DNA from: Gnetum montanum
Lineage: Eukaryota > Streptophyta > Gnetopsida > Gnetales > Gnetaceae
Direction of reading: 5' to 3'
Length of the DNA: 64,000 bases
Assembly (NCBI GenBank): GCA_015680685.1
Contig: MNCI01022386.1
Location: 443,787 to 507,786, forward strand
A program made the position numbers and the translations under genes. Positions 23,201 through 33,677 of this stretch are shown one piece after another. The notes under the pieces are model-generated. The model did no database searches. It was not told the origin of the DNA and saw nothing but the letters and a program-made list of their open reading frames with translations. Position 1 is the first letter of the stretch. Every line of letters starts with the position of its first letter.

Positions 23201-25752
23201 GCTCGGTGTTTGGTTTAAAGGGAGCTCTGAAGCCTTATTTGATAGAGAGGAGTTCAGAGGTTCAACCTCTTGTGGTTGTGAGGGCTTGGTTGGACTATTG
23301 GTTCTGAAGAAAGGTCTTCTCTTCATATGGTTATTAGAACCAACAGCGGGTTAAGTACTTACAGCCCTTATGACATTGTGTTGCTGCAGTTGAGTAGGAA
23401 GTTCCCCTTGCATTGCTGGAGAGGGCAGTAATGAAGCTATCAGTGTGAGAGTTGCGGATGGATTTGAAGGATGGTATGTTTGTGGGTTATCTCCCCTAGG
23501 AGAAGGAGTTCTAAAATACTCACGAGCTTGGTAGTGATGTTGTGGTGTAACGTGACCAACAGAGTCACGTGGAGAGACTGGATGCTGCACGTAATAGCCA
23601 TATGGGTCTGGTTACCAGTAGGGGTATTATTGCCTTAGTGGTGGCATCCCCCATGACTATGGGTATTGCCATTATTGATGTTGCTCAACAGGTTGTGGTG
23701 GAGTTCCACTTGGATAATATGTTGAAGGTTGGTGGAACTGCCTTGGGTTACCTTGGGGATAAGGTAATTGTCAGGGTGCTTGCTATTTATTAAATTGTGG
23801 GTTGAGTGCATACACCCCAAACTCTTGTATGTGTGAGATTACTGGGAAACATCCCTTAGGATGGTCGTATTAGCATATCTCACATCCACCGTTATTGTCT
23901 GTGTCTGAATCCACAACCTCTTCGGTGATGGCCATTTTACCCTTACCCTTGTTATGTGCATTATCTACTTCTCTCTTTTTCTTTTTGTCATGCTCACTAC
24001 CTCACTCTCTAGACTCCTCTACAATTTTAAGAACAGTTTCAAATCTAGTATCCAAGGAGTTCCACATTTGGTCTACCTTTGCCAATACTTCAGTTGTTAA
24101 CTTATGGAGCGGCAAAGTTTTCCTATTCACCATCTCTTCAAGTGATGACTCTTGTTCCTCCTCATAGAATCTCACTCCTCTTTTTTGGAGGGAAGGATCT
24201 CGGTTGTACTCTTCCGTACTTTCTCTCTTCCATAGCTCACCTTCTTCTCTGGCTACTTGCTCTAGAAATCTATGGATCTGATGAGACCTAAGCTCTAATA
24301 ACCTTCCTTGGGCATACGTCCCAAGGGTTCTTCTTGTTTCATGCCTAAGTCCATCTATGAGATGCTGTAGTTGATCTCGCTACGAATAACCATGGCTAGG
24401 GCAATGATGTAAAGTGTGTAATAGCGGCCCATGGAAGCATCCAAGGGTTCATGATTTCCTTGCTTCCATCCTTGGATTTGCTTTCATAAGTTAGACACTT
24501 GGGAGTATGTTTGGTACTTATCATTAAACAGTTTTAACATTGCACTCCACCTATGAATGGATTCCGGTTCTAAGGATCGGTAGCAGCTTTCAGCTTCTTT
24601 CACTAGTGTCCTTGGGAACAACTATAGTTTTTTTCATTCATTTTCTATGTTCTGCAAGGCACATGCATCATGGAATGCTTGTAAATGGTTTTGAGGATCA
24701 GCATTGTATCCCCCTTCAAATCGTGGGATGTTGTTCATGCCTAACCTCTTGATCCTACTATCCTTTTGGTGCCTTGTGGGAACTCTTATGGTCTTCATTA
24801 TATCTAGCATTCTTCTAGTTATGAGTAGGGGTTCTTTGTGATCATCTTGTTCATAGCATCTATGGTGTCTACATGGTTCCCTACTCTCCCTTCTTCCATT
24901 CCTTGATTCCTTAGAGTGCCCTCATCCTTGTTCTCGACTGTCTTGTTGATGTTTTTCACTCTGTTTACCTTTATCCTCACGGTTAGTTTTCTTATGACTA
25001 CGTCTGAACACTAAAGGAGAGGATGAATGTGATGATGAAGGTGAAGAAGAAGGAGAACCATCGCCATGATGGTGTTTTCTACCTTCTCTTCTATGGTCTC
25101 GGCCATGATCGTGATCATGATCAGAACGTTCACCCTTATCGCGTGGTTGTGTTCCTTCTTTGAACACTTCATGTTTGTGGGTATCAGAACCAAGGTTGTG
25201 AATCATGGAGTGTAGGTTCTGATACATCACCTCCTGACCATCGTTAGGAGGAGGAACATCGTTTGGTGGGGAACCTGTTGAAGCAGGTTTACCACCTTCA
25301 ATTTTTCTCAAGACATGCAGACTGTTATGGGACCATTTACCCTTTGAGGATGTCTGATATCTCTCCTGTTGCAAGTCCATTTGATGTTGCACTTCTATGG
25401 GATGGTAGTCCCTTTCATCATGGTCGCATGCAACATATTCTACATACAAAAATAACATGCCTATTCGTGAGAGAGCATGAAGGAGCATGTTGGGGACTAA
25501 TCGGTTTGGAGGTAATACTATGTTACCTTCCAAGTCTCTCTAATGTAGTTGTTCATCTTGATGGAGAAAAAAGGTAAAGTCGAATACATACTCATTGTGA
25601 TGAGTATATACCACATGAAACTTTTGAGGAACTAGCGGATCTTGGTTACGTGTGTTATGCTGCCAACTATCTCTTGTGTTAGTCCTAGGCAGTGAAGTGC
25701 TCTTGTGTGAAGAAGAAGACATTTTCATCTTGTTCGGTGTGTGATTTACCAT
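23201..25752 (-). pseudogene. gag of element D
   Basis: Gag polyprotein on the minus strand, beginning near MKMSSSSHKSTSLPR (about 25725-25752). An N-terminal domain of about 80 residues shared with C and F follows (TFFLHQDEQL, GNIVLPP, DHDERDYHPIE). Next is a His/Asp/Arg-rich tract (DHDHDHGRDHRREGRKHHH) and Ser-Pro repeats, inside an open frame of 203 codons (24922-25533). The capsid part is more damaged. The zinc knuckle shows CEIC and then YDHPKGC with a stop between. A Tyr/Pro/Gln-rich C-terminus follows (YYPSGTPPQPVEQ). Several single stops and shifts. Confidence 0.85.
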
Positions 25753-25847
25753 TGTCTTATCTTTCCTTAATTAACCCTAAGGGTTCGTTCTAGCATCCCA
25801 ATGATATGAATGATTTCCTATTTTCTACATAGTGCATAAACAACTAA

Positions 25848-25867
25848 GTCCCTGGCAATGGTGCCAA
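25848..25867 (-). promoter_or_regulatory. primer binding site of element D
   Basis: The minus strand reads TTGGCACCATTGCCAGGGAC directly after the LTR end. It is the best preserved primer site in the window and closest to the plant tRNA-Asp complement typical of Athila. Confidence 0.88.
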
Positions 25868-26356
25868 TGATGAGTGGCGAGGTACCCCTACAATCGACCA
25901 TATGAATACGACCATATGAATATGAGCATTTCATGTGCTATCCAATCGAACTCCAAGGACTAAGTGCTTACGCACCTTAATGGAACACTCAAGGTTAATC
26001 AATTGCTATCTTCCCAAACTTACTTGTATTGTCACAGTTGTATGGTTAAGTAAGCTTGAGGTATATGATTTTTATAACTTTTATCTTTTTAATGACTTAT
26101 GCTAATAGGGGAAGGTAAAGAGAACTAAGTGACTAACTTACATTAACTATTTACTAACTAAGTTCTAATTGTTCCTAACACCAATATCTATTTCCACTTG
26201 CCACACACATCCTGAACCAGTGCAACGCTACTAGGATTACCAAACGCTAATCGTTACTGGGTTACCAAGTGCTACACACATGCTCAAAGAGATCGTACTA
26301 AGTGTACTTAACTAGGAGAGTCAAGGGTTGAGAAAGAGATTAATTAACTAGGAAAG
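25868..26356 (-). repeat. 5' LTR of element D, left piece
   Basis: Starts TGATGAGTGGCGAGGTACCC on the plus strand beside the primer site. The LTR is cut by element C at GAAAG (26352-26356) and continues at 33315/33320. Confidence 0.93.
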
Positions 26357-27187
26357 TGATGAGCCGCGATCTCGCATCCGCCTCCATGATATCGTGTATG
26401 CGATATCGCATCCGCCCCCACGATATCGCGTATGCGATATCATAGCCTGTGGCAACATCTATACATGAAAGGTGGCTTTCCCTTGTTTCTCCATCTAGAT
26501 CTAGACCCTTAGCCAAACTATAGCAATTTTACCATTCTAGAGTTAGAATAATTTCCATGTGCCCACAGTAGGAGTCTCAAAGTGAATGGATTGTTATTCG
26601 AGCAAATTGTACCTCAACACACATTTGTGTACGGTAATAAAGATGAGCTTTTTGATAAACCTTGCAGCACACAGACTAAGCTAAATAGTAATTAATTATT
26701 GTTAAATGTTTAAATGCTTTCTTAGTTAATTAAATCTCTTTCAACCCTTGACTCTCCTAGTTAAGTGCATTCAGTACGATCGCTTCGAGCACGTGTGTAA
26801 CGCTTGGTAACCTAGTAACAAGTAGCGTTTGGTAATCCCAGTAGCGTTGCACTAGTTTAGAGTGTGTGCAGCAAGTGGGAATGGATACTGGTGCTAGGAA
26901 AATTAGAACTTAGTTAATGAGTAGTTAATGAAAGTTAGTCACTTAGTCTCTTCACCCTTCCCTCTTAGCGTAAAGATATTAAAAGAGAAAAGATATAAAA
27001 ATCATATACCTCAAGCTTACCTAACCATACAACCATGACAATACAGGTAAGTTTGGGAAGATAACGATTGATTAACCTTAAGTGTTCCATAAGGTGCGTA
27101 AGCACTTAGTCCTTGGAGTTTGAGCAGATCACGCGTGAGATGTTTGTATTCATATGGTTGAGTGTAGGGGTACCTCGCCACTCATCA
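26357..27187 (+). repeat. 5' LTR of element C
   Basis: TGATGAGCC ... CCACTCATCA, 831 bp. U3 has repeated GATATC palindromes (CGATATCGTG, GCGATATCGC) between about 26385 and 26445. A CGGTAATAAAGATGAG polyadenylation-like stretch lies near 26630-26645. Confidence 0.93.
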
Positions 27188-27207
27188 TTAGTGTCCTTGC
27201 TGGGGAC
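27188..27207 (+). promoter_or_regulatory. primer binding site of element C
   Basis: TTAGTGTCCTTGCTGGGGAC immediately follows the LTR. It is a mutated form of the tRNA-Asp-like site seen in D. Confidence 0.8.
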
Positions 27208-27340
27208 TTAATTGTTTGTGTGCTACATAGAACATAGGAAATCATCCACATCATTGGGGAGCTAGAATGAACCCTTAGGGTTGATCAAAAGAAAAATAAG
27301 ATAACTAGTAAACGACACATTGAACAAGAAAACAATGTCT

Positions 27341-29790
27341 TCTTCTTCCCACAAAAGCACTTCACCACCTAGGGATAACATAAGAGACAGTCGGCGGCAC
27401 AACACATGTAACCAAGATCCGCCAGTGCCTCAATAATTCCGTGTGGTATATATTCATCATGATGAATATGTACCTGACTTTACCTTTATTCTCCATCAAG
27501 ATGAACAACTGCGTTGAAGAGACTTGAAGGGTAACATCGTGTTGCCTCCAAACTGAGCAACCCCCAACATGCTCCTTCGTGCTCTTGCATGAATAGGCAT
27601 GTCATAGTTATATGCAAAGTACGTTGCATGTGACCATGATGAAAGGGACTACCATCCCACTGAAGCGCAACGTCAACGGGACTTGCAACAGGAGAGATAC
27701 TATACATCGTTGAAGGGTAAAAGACCCCATAATGCTCCACCTATCTTAAGCAAAATTGAGGGTGGTGAACCTATTTCAATAGGTTCTCCACAAAATGATG
27801 TTCCCCCTCCTAACAATGGTGAGGAGGTGATGTATCAGAATCTTCACTCTACAATTCACAATCCTGGTTCTGATTCCCATGAACACCAAGTGTTCAATAA
27901 GGGAACACAAAAATATGATAAGGGTAGGCATTTTGATTATCATCACGATCGGGGTAGAGACCATCGAAGAGAAGGTAGGAAACATCATCATGGTGATGGT
28001 TCTCCTTCTTCTTCCCCTTCATCATCACATTCACCCTCTCCTTTAGTATTAAGACGTAGTCATAAGGAACCTAACCGTGAGGATAAGGGTAAGCAAAGTG
28101 AGAAACCTTGATGAGAGAGTCGAGAAAGAGGACAAGGGCACTCAAAGGAATGAAGGCATGGAAGAAGGGAAAGTAGGGAACTGCATAGACATCATAGAAG
28201 CTATGAACGAAATCACCACAAAGAACCCCTACTTGCAACCCAAAGCATGTTAGACATAACGGAGGTTGTGAGAATTCCCACAAGGCACTAAAAAGATAGC
28301 AGGATCAAGAGGCTAGACATGAATAATATCCCACGATTTGAGGGGGGATACAATGTTGATCCTCAAAACCATCTACAAGAATTCCATGATGCATGTGCCT
28401 TGTAGAACATAGAAAAAAAGCTGGTACTGGTCCTTAAAACCAGAAACCATTAGGAGGTGGAGTACGATGCTAGAACTATTTATTGATAAATATCAAATGT
28501 ACTCCCAGGTGTCCAATCTGCGAAAGCAAATCCAAGGATGGAAGCAGGAAAATCATGAATCCTTGGATGCTGCCATGGACCAATGTTATGCATTGTTATA
28601 TTATTGCCCGAGCCATGGCTACTCACAGTAGGATCAACTACGCCATCTCGTAGATGGACTTAGGCATGAAATAAGGAGAACCCTTAGAACATATGCCCAA
28701 GGGAGATTATCAGAGCTTAGGTTCCATCAAGTCCATAGATTGCTAGAGCAAGTAGCTAAGGAATAAGGGGAGCTACGTAAGAGAGAAAGCATGGAAGAGT
28801 ACAACCGAGATCCTTCCCTCCGAAAAAGGGGAGTGAGATTCTGTGAGGAGGAGGAAGAGTCACCACTCAAGGAGATGGTGAATAGGAAAACCTTTCCACT
28901 CCAAAAATTAACAACAGAAGTATTGGAAATGGTAGACCAAATGTGGGACTCCTTGGATAGTAGATTTGAAACCGTTCTCAAAATTGTAGAGGAGTCTAAG
29001 GAGTGAAGTAGTGACTATGATAAAAAGAAAAAGAGGGATTTGGATCATGCACGTAACAAAGGCAAGGGTAAAATGGCTATCACCAAAGAGGTTGTGGATT
29101 CTAATATGGACAATGATGGTGGATGTGAGATATGCCAATATGACCATCCTAAGGGATGTTGCCCAATAATCTCACATCTACAAGAGTCTGGGGTGTATGA
29201 ACTCAACCCATGACTTAACAAACGACAAGCACCTCGAAGATTACCTTATCCCCAAGGTAACCCAAGGTAGTTCCACCAACCTTTAACATATTATCCAAGT
29301 GGAACTCCACCACAACCTATTGAGCAACACCAATAGTGGCAATACCCACAGTCATGGGGGATGCCACCACCAAGGCAACAATACCCTTACAGGCAACCGG
29401 ACCCATATGGCTATTACATGCAATAGCCAATCTCTCCACATGACTCTGTTGGTCACATGACACCACAACATCACTACCAAGCTCGAGAGTATTATAGGAC
29501 TCCTTCTCCTGGGAGAGACACATCACATACATACCGTCCTCCAAATCCATCCGCAACTCTCACACCGATCGATCCATTACCACCCACTCCAGCAATGCAA
29601 GGGGAACTCCCCACTCAACTGCAGTAATGCAATGCTACGAGAGCTATAAACCTCCAACCCATTGCTAGTCCTAACAACCGCACAAAGAGAAGACCTTTTT
29701 TCAAGACCAATAGTCCAACCAAGCTCTCACAACCACAAGCGGTTGAGTCTCTGAACACTCGTCCATCAAATAAGGCTTCAAAGCTCCCTT
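27341..29790 (+). pseudogene. gag of element C
   Basis: It begins MSSSSHKSTSPPR, then the N-terminal domain shared with D and F (TFILHQDEQL, GNIVLPPN). An open frame 27683-28111 carries the Asp/His/Arg-rich tract and Ser-Pro repeats. The capsid part shows MNNIPRFEGGYNVDPQNHL and then FHDACAL near 28320-28400. YAQGRLSEL is near 28690. The zinc knuckle GCEICQYDHPKGCC (CX2CX3HX4C, about 29120-29165) is intact. A Pro/Gln/Tyr-rich tail ends near 29640. Scattered stops make it a pseudogene. Gag would assemble the particle and bind RNA through the knuckle. Confidence 0.88.
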
Positions 29791-30650
29791 CAAACTAAAA
29801 ACAAAGCTCAACACACACAGTTATGTTAACACATACTGTCATTGACTAGATTAAGGTGGGCCACATTCCCAGGAAATTCTTTAATCCTGGAAGCCCCCTA
29901 ATTTCTCTTCAAGTCACTGGGAATGAACCTTGTAAAGCTCTTCTAGACTCAGGTTCTGGAGTCACCTTAATATCACAAGAGATGTATAAAGCTTGGAACC
30001 TGCCTCACTAAAGAAGAGCAATATTCTCTTAGAGCTGGCTAACCAGTCCATCACTGTTCCCTTGGGACTGGTGGAGGACATTGTTACCACTGTGTGTGGG
30101 TGGTCATACCTAGCTAATTTCCTAGTGATACAAGTAAAAAATGACAAAGGGGACTTCCCAATAATAATGGGAAGGGCATGGCTAAGTACCATAAATGCAT
30201 GCCTAGGAATCTATGATCTCTCCCTGGAAATATCTAAGGAAAACACTTTTGGGAAGATCGAGAGGAAGAAAGTTCCATGCATCACATACAATGATACAGG
30301 GTGTGATTGCATACAGAAATGTTCAACATCGCTTGCATGCAACCTGTGTGCCCAAGAAATTAACATACACAAGTGCCTATATGTAGCAACCACGCAACAA
30401 GAAGACACCTAGTGGTTGACAACTAATTGAGAGAGTAACTCACCAACGTGCATGGAACTAACTGAGGGAACAACTTGCACTCACGTCGAAAGCATAGATA
30501 CACTAGAGCAAGAGCATCACCAACTTCCAAACCTTAACCTAAAAACATCAATTGGGAGAAGTTGGACACTTCTAAAAAATTCAAACAAGCGCTCATTATT
30601 TCGAATCTCCCCCTTTCAACTCAATCATGGGGGAGATGGCCACCTATGCT
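29791..30650 (+). pseudogene. protease of element C fused to 3' region
   Basis: Aspartic protease with Asp-Ser-Gly at 29946-29954 (ALLDSGSGVTLIS). The open frame 29993-30412 follows with PLGLVEDIVTT, GWSYLANFLV, DFPIIMGRAWL and LSLEISKEN. After 30412 the reading holds ELTEGTTC, HVESIDTLEQEHHQL and NLNLKTSI. It runs into the post-pol TCATGGGGGAGATGG tract (30625-30640) with no RT or integrase between. Relative to D it has lost a further roughly 80 bases of integrase tail. Confidence 0.88.
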
Positions 30651-32533
30651 GATCATTTGAGGCCCTCGGTTCCTTTGTAAGTTTTTTTAACACATTTTTG
30701 TTTTACAAATTTCTTTAACTTTTCTTATTTTTGTTTTGCAACATCGTTCATACTTTTTCATTTCTTTGTGTGTTTGTTTATTTTGTAGGATCATCACCTA
30801 ATAAATGCTTCTGATGGTGGTATGAACTATATTCCATTGATTGCCAATGTTTGGTTTTTACCTTTGAGTTATGATGTTGATACTAAGTTATGGTTCTTTT
30901 GATATAACAGGCAATGAGTCCACGTCATCCATGCATTCATGAATTTCTATGGTCTCTCTTGGCTTGGAAATGTATAGTCCCTTTCTTTCAATAATAAGAA
31001 CTATTAACGAATTGGTGATTGGGAATTTCTCAAACTAAGGAAGGACTCAAGGATTGAAAATGGTGTGACTTCAAAGGGATTTGATGCATTTGTGTTGGCC
31101 ATTCTCTTGGGTGCTTGAATGTTTTCTTCTTGGATTTTCCTTAACATTCCGATGTTGCTCCATTGGCGAGAAGATGAGCTAATAAAAATGATAAGTCTTT
31201 GCATGGTGTGGTTCTCACACAAAACACAAAAAAAAAAAAAAAAACAGTGAGAATTCAAAGAAAGCCCCTTAGATGAAATAATCATCTAGGCTACAAGCAC
31301 TGGTTATGGAACTAAATAAACATGTTCCCTCTAACTAAGGCCCTTTCTCGCTCCCTACTTTCTCTTTTCTCGTTTCGTCGGAATGGTGGTGACTCTTTGA
31401 TGGAAGCATTCTTGTTACTTCGAGTGGATGGATTGGCTGAATGTATTAATGCGAAGTCACTAGATGGGGTTTGTTTGAGGCTGGATTTGGAATGAGATCT
31501 ACTAAGTCACATTAACCATTAATACACAAGGGCTGTACATCACCTTGTTCTTGGGACTCCATTCCATTTTCTTCTTTCCATCACTCTTTCTCCATTTTCC
31601 ATCTTCTTGCTAGTTGTATCAATAGTTCATATTTTGGTTGAGGCATTGTTTTCTTTTTGGTAAATTCTTGTGGTTAAGAATTTAACTCTTGCTTTCAAAT
31701 GACATTTCTAGAGCCTACAGACTCTTTGAATGTGGGATTTTCAGGGCATTAAGGGCATGAGCCTGCTTTGGGGAGGACCCACTGGCATTTCTATTTGGTG
31801 CATCTATTAATTTCTTTCCCTTAAACATTTCCTCAATCACCATTTATTTTGTTCATCTCCATCTTTAACATCCATTTTATTGGCATTGTCATTGTTTCTT
31901 TTCTCCATCTTTCTTATTCCTTATCTTTTTCCATTCTCTTGCTACCGGAGGTTTGCTCTTAGTCATGGGGGTCTTGGTCCAATTTTTTTGATTTTCTCTT
32001 AACCCCTACACCTCGGGTAGTCACTAGTATTATATCTCCATATCTACTTCAGCCATACGACAACTCGGCCAATGGACTTGACACTAAGGCAAGGTATTAA
32101 CTGCATTGTGATTCATTTGCCCTTGCTAATATACGACTGTGTTGTGTGTGTAGATGGCAATCATACAACAATGGATTGGATCTAGAGGGAACACTTGGAA
32201 TGGACTAGTATTGAAGTAGTTATGTAAGAAACAAGATTGATGGCATGGTTACGGATGAACAACGAAAGGTGCAATCTTGGCATTGGCAACAACAGACTAC
32301 TTCTTTTCTCTCTCTCTTCTTTCTTCTCTCTATGCTACCAAATAAGGCTAGATGTCAAATGTGTATAGTGTTTACTCTTGTTGTTATGAACACTAATTTT
32401 GTCATGTATTGTAATGATGATTCATTCACACATCACCCCATTCACCATTAGTATCATTCAAGTCAATAATCCCATACCTTCCCAATATTTTGTAAGAAAC
32501 TCCAAGATGAGTTTTCATTGAATCATGGGGGTA
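30651..32533 (+). other. 3' untranslated region of element C
   Basis: Holds TCATGGGGG tracts at 31963-31971 and 32523-32531 (a third at 30625-30633 lies at its start), the GGGGAGGA block at 31743-31790 and an acceptor-like TGTGTTGTGTGTGTAG followed by ATG (32138-32156). An A-rich run lies near 31229. No supported gene. Confidence 0.82.
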
Positions 32534-33314
32534 TGATAAGTTGCGATATCGCGTACGGGATATCGCGTATGCGATATCGTGTTCGTCCCTGCAATATCAC
32601 GGCCTGCTGCAACATTTATAAATAAGAGGTAGCTTTCCCTTGTTTCTTCGTCTAGATCTAGACCCTTAGCCAAACTATAGCAGTTTTACCATTCCAGAGT
32701 TAGAATAATTTCCATGTGCCCACAATAGGAGTCTCAAAGTGAATGAATCTTTATTCGAGCAAATTGTACCTTAGCACACATTTGTGTATGGCAATAAAGA
32801 CGAGCTTTCTAATAAACCTTGCAGCACATGGACTAAGCTAAATAGGAATTAATTACTGTTAAATGTTTAAATGCTTTCTTAGTTAATTAAATCTCTTTTA
32901 GTACGACCACTTCGAGCATGTATGTAATGCTTGGTAAGCCAGTAACAAGTAGCATTTGGTAATCCTAGTAGTGTTGCACTGGTTTAGGGTGTGTGCAGCA
33001 AGTGGGAACAGATACTGGTGCTAGGAAAATTAGAACTTAGTTAATGAGTAGTTAATAAAAGTTAGTCACTTAGTCTCTTCACCCTTCCCTCTTGGCGTAA
33101 AGACATTAAAAGAGAAAAGATATAAAAATCATATACCTCAAGCTTACCTAACCATACAACTATGACAATACAGGTAAGTTTGGGAAGACAACGATTGATT
33201 AACCTTAAGTGTTCCATAAGGCGCGTAAGCACTTAGTCCTTGGAGTTCGACTAGATCGTGCGTGAGACACTCGTATTCATATGGTTGAGTATAGGGGTAT
33301 CTCGCCACTCATCA
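32534..33314 (+). repeat. 3' LTR of element C
   Basis: Starts TGATAAG after TCATGGGGGTA and ends CCACTCATCA, 781 bp. GCGATATCGCGTA-type palindromes repeat at 32545-32600, the TATAAATA box is at 32617-32624, and GCAATAAAGA lies in R/U5. Confidence 0.93.
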
Positions 33315-33319
33315 GAAAG

Positions 33320-33672
33320 CATTTAAACATTCAATAATAATTAATTACTATTTAGCTTAATTTATATGCTACAAGGTTTATCATAAAGTTGGTCTTTATT
33401 GTCATACACAAATGTGTGCTCAGGTACAAATTGCTTGAATAAATATCTGTTCACTCTATGACTTCTACTGTGGGCACACAAGAATTATTCTAACTTTGGA
33501 ATGGTAAAACTACAAGAGTTTAGCTAAGGGTCTAAGTCTAACTCCCTTGAACAAGGGAAGTCGCCTCTTATTTATAGAAGATGAGGTAGGATGCGATATC
33601 ATGTGGCGGATGCAATATCGCAGATGTGATATCATGTACACGATATCACGTACGCGATATCGTGGCTCATCA
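33320..33672 (-). repeat. 5' LTR of element D, right piece
   Basis: Continuation of the D LTR after C. The minus strand starts TGATGAGCCACGATATCGCG at 33672. U3 holds at least five GATATC-type palindromes between 33595 and 33665. Followed by GAAGG (33673-33677). Confidence 0.92.
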
Positions 33673-33677
33673 GAAGG

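Larger units (their letters stand above)
26357..33314 (+). mobile_element. Athila-like non-autonomous element C (gag-protease)
   Basis: Complete plus-strand element of 6958 bp nested in D's 5' LTR, with perfect GAAAG duplications at 26352-26356 and 33315-33319. Layout: LTR, primer site, gag, protease, a direct fusion to the 3' region, polypurine tract, LTR. It lacks RT, RNase H and integrase, and shares the left deletion edge (TTCAAACAAGCG) with D. The two LTRs are clearly similar but differ at many positions. Confidence 0.93.
19569..33672 (-). mobile_element. Athila-like non-autonomous element D (gag-protease), host of C
   Basis: Complete minus-strand element with perfect GAAGG duplications at 19564-19568 and 33673-33677. 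It is about 7.1 kb once the nested C is subtracted. Order on the minus strand: 5' LTR, primer site, gag, protease, a short integrase C-terminal remnant, 3' region, polypurine tract, 3' LTR. RT, RNase H and most of integrase are absent. The deletion joins LKNSNKR to FDKTLFVNVQQTKPYHES. Confidence 0.93.

Noticed and set aside
25263-25577. 104-codon plus-strand open frame
   Set aside because: Antisense shadow of the D gag N-terminal region.
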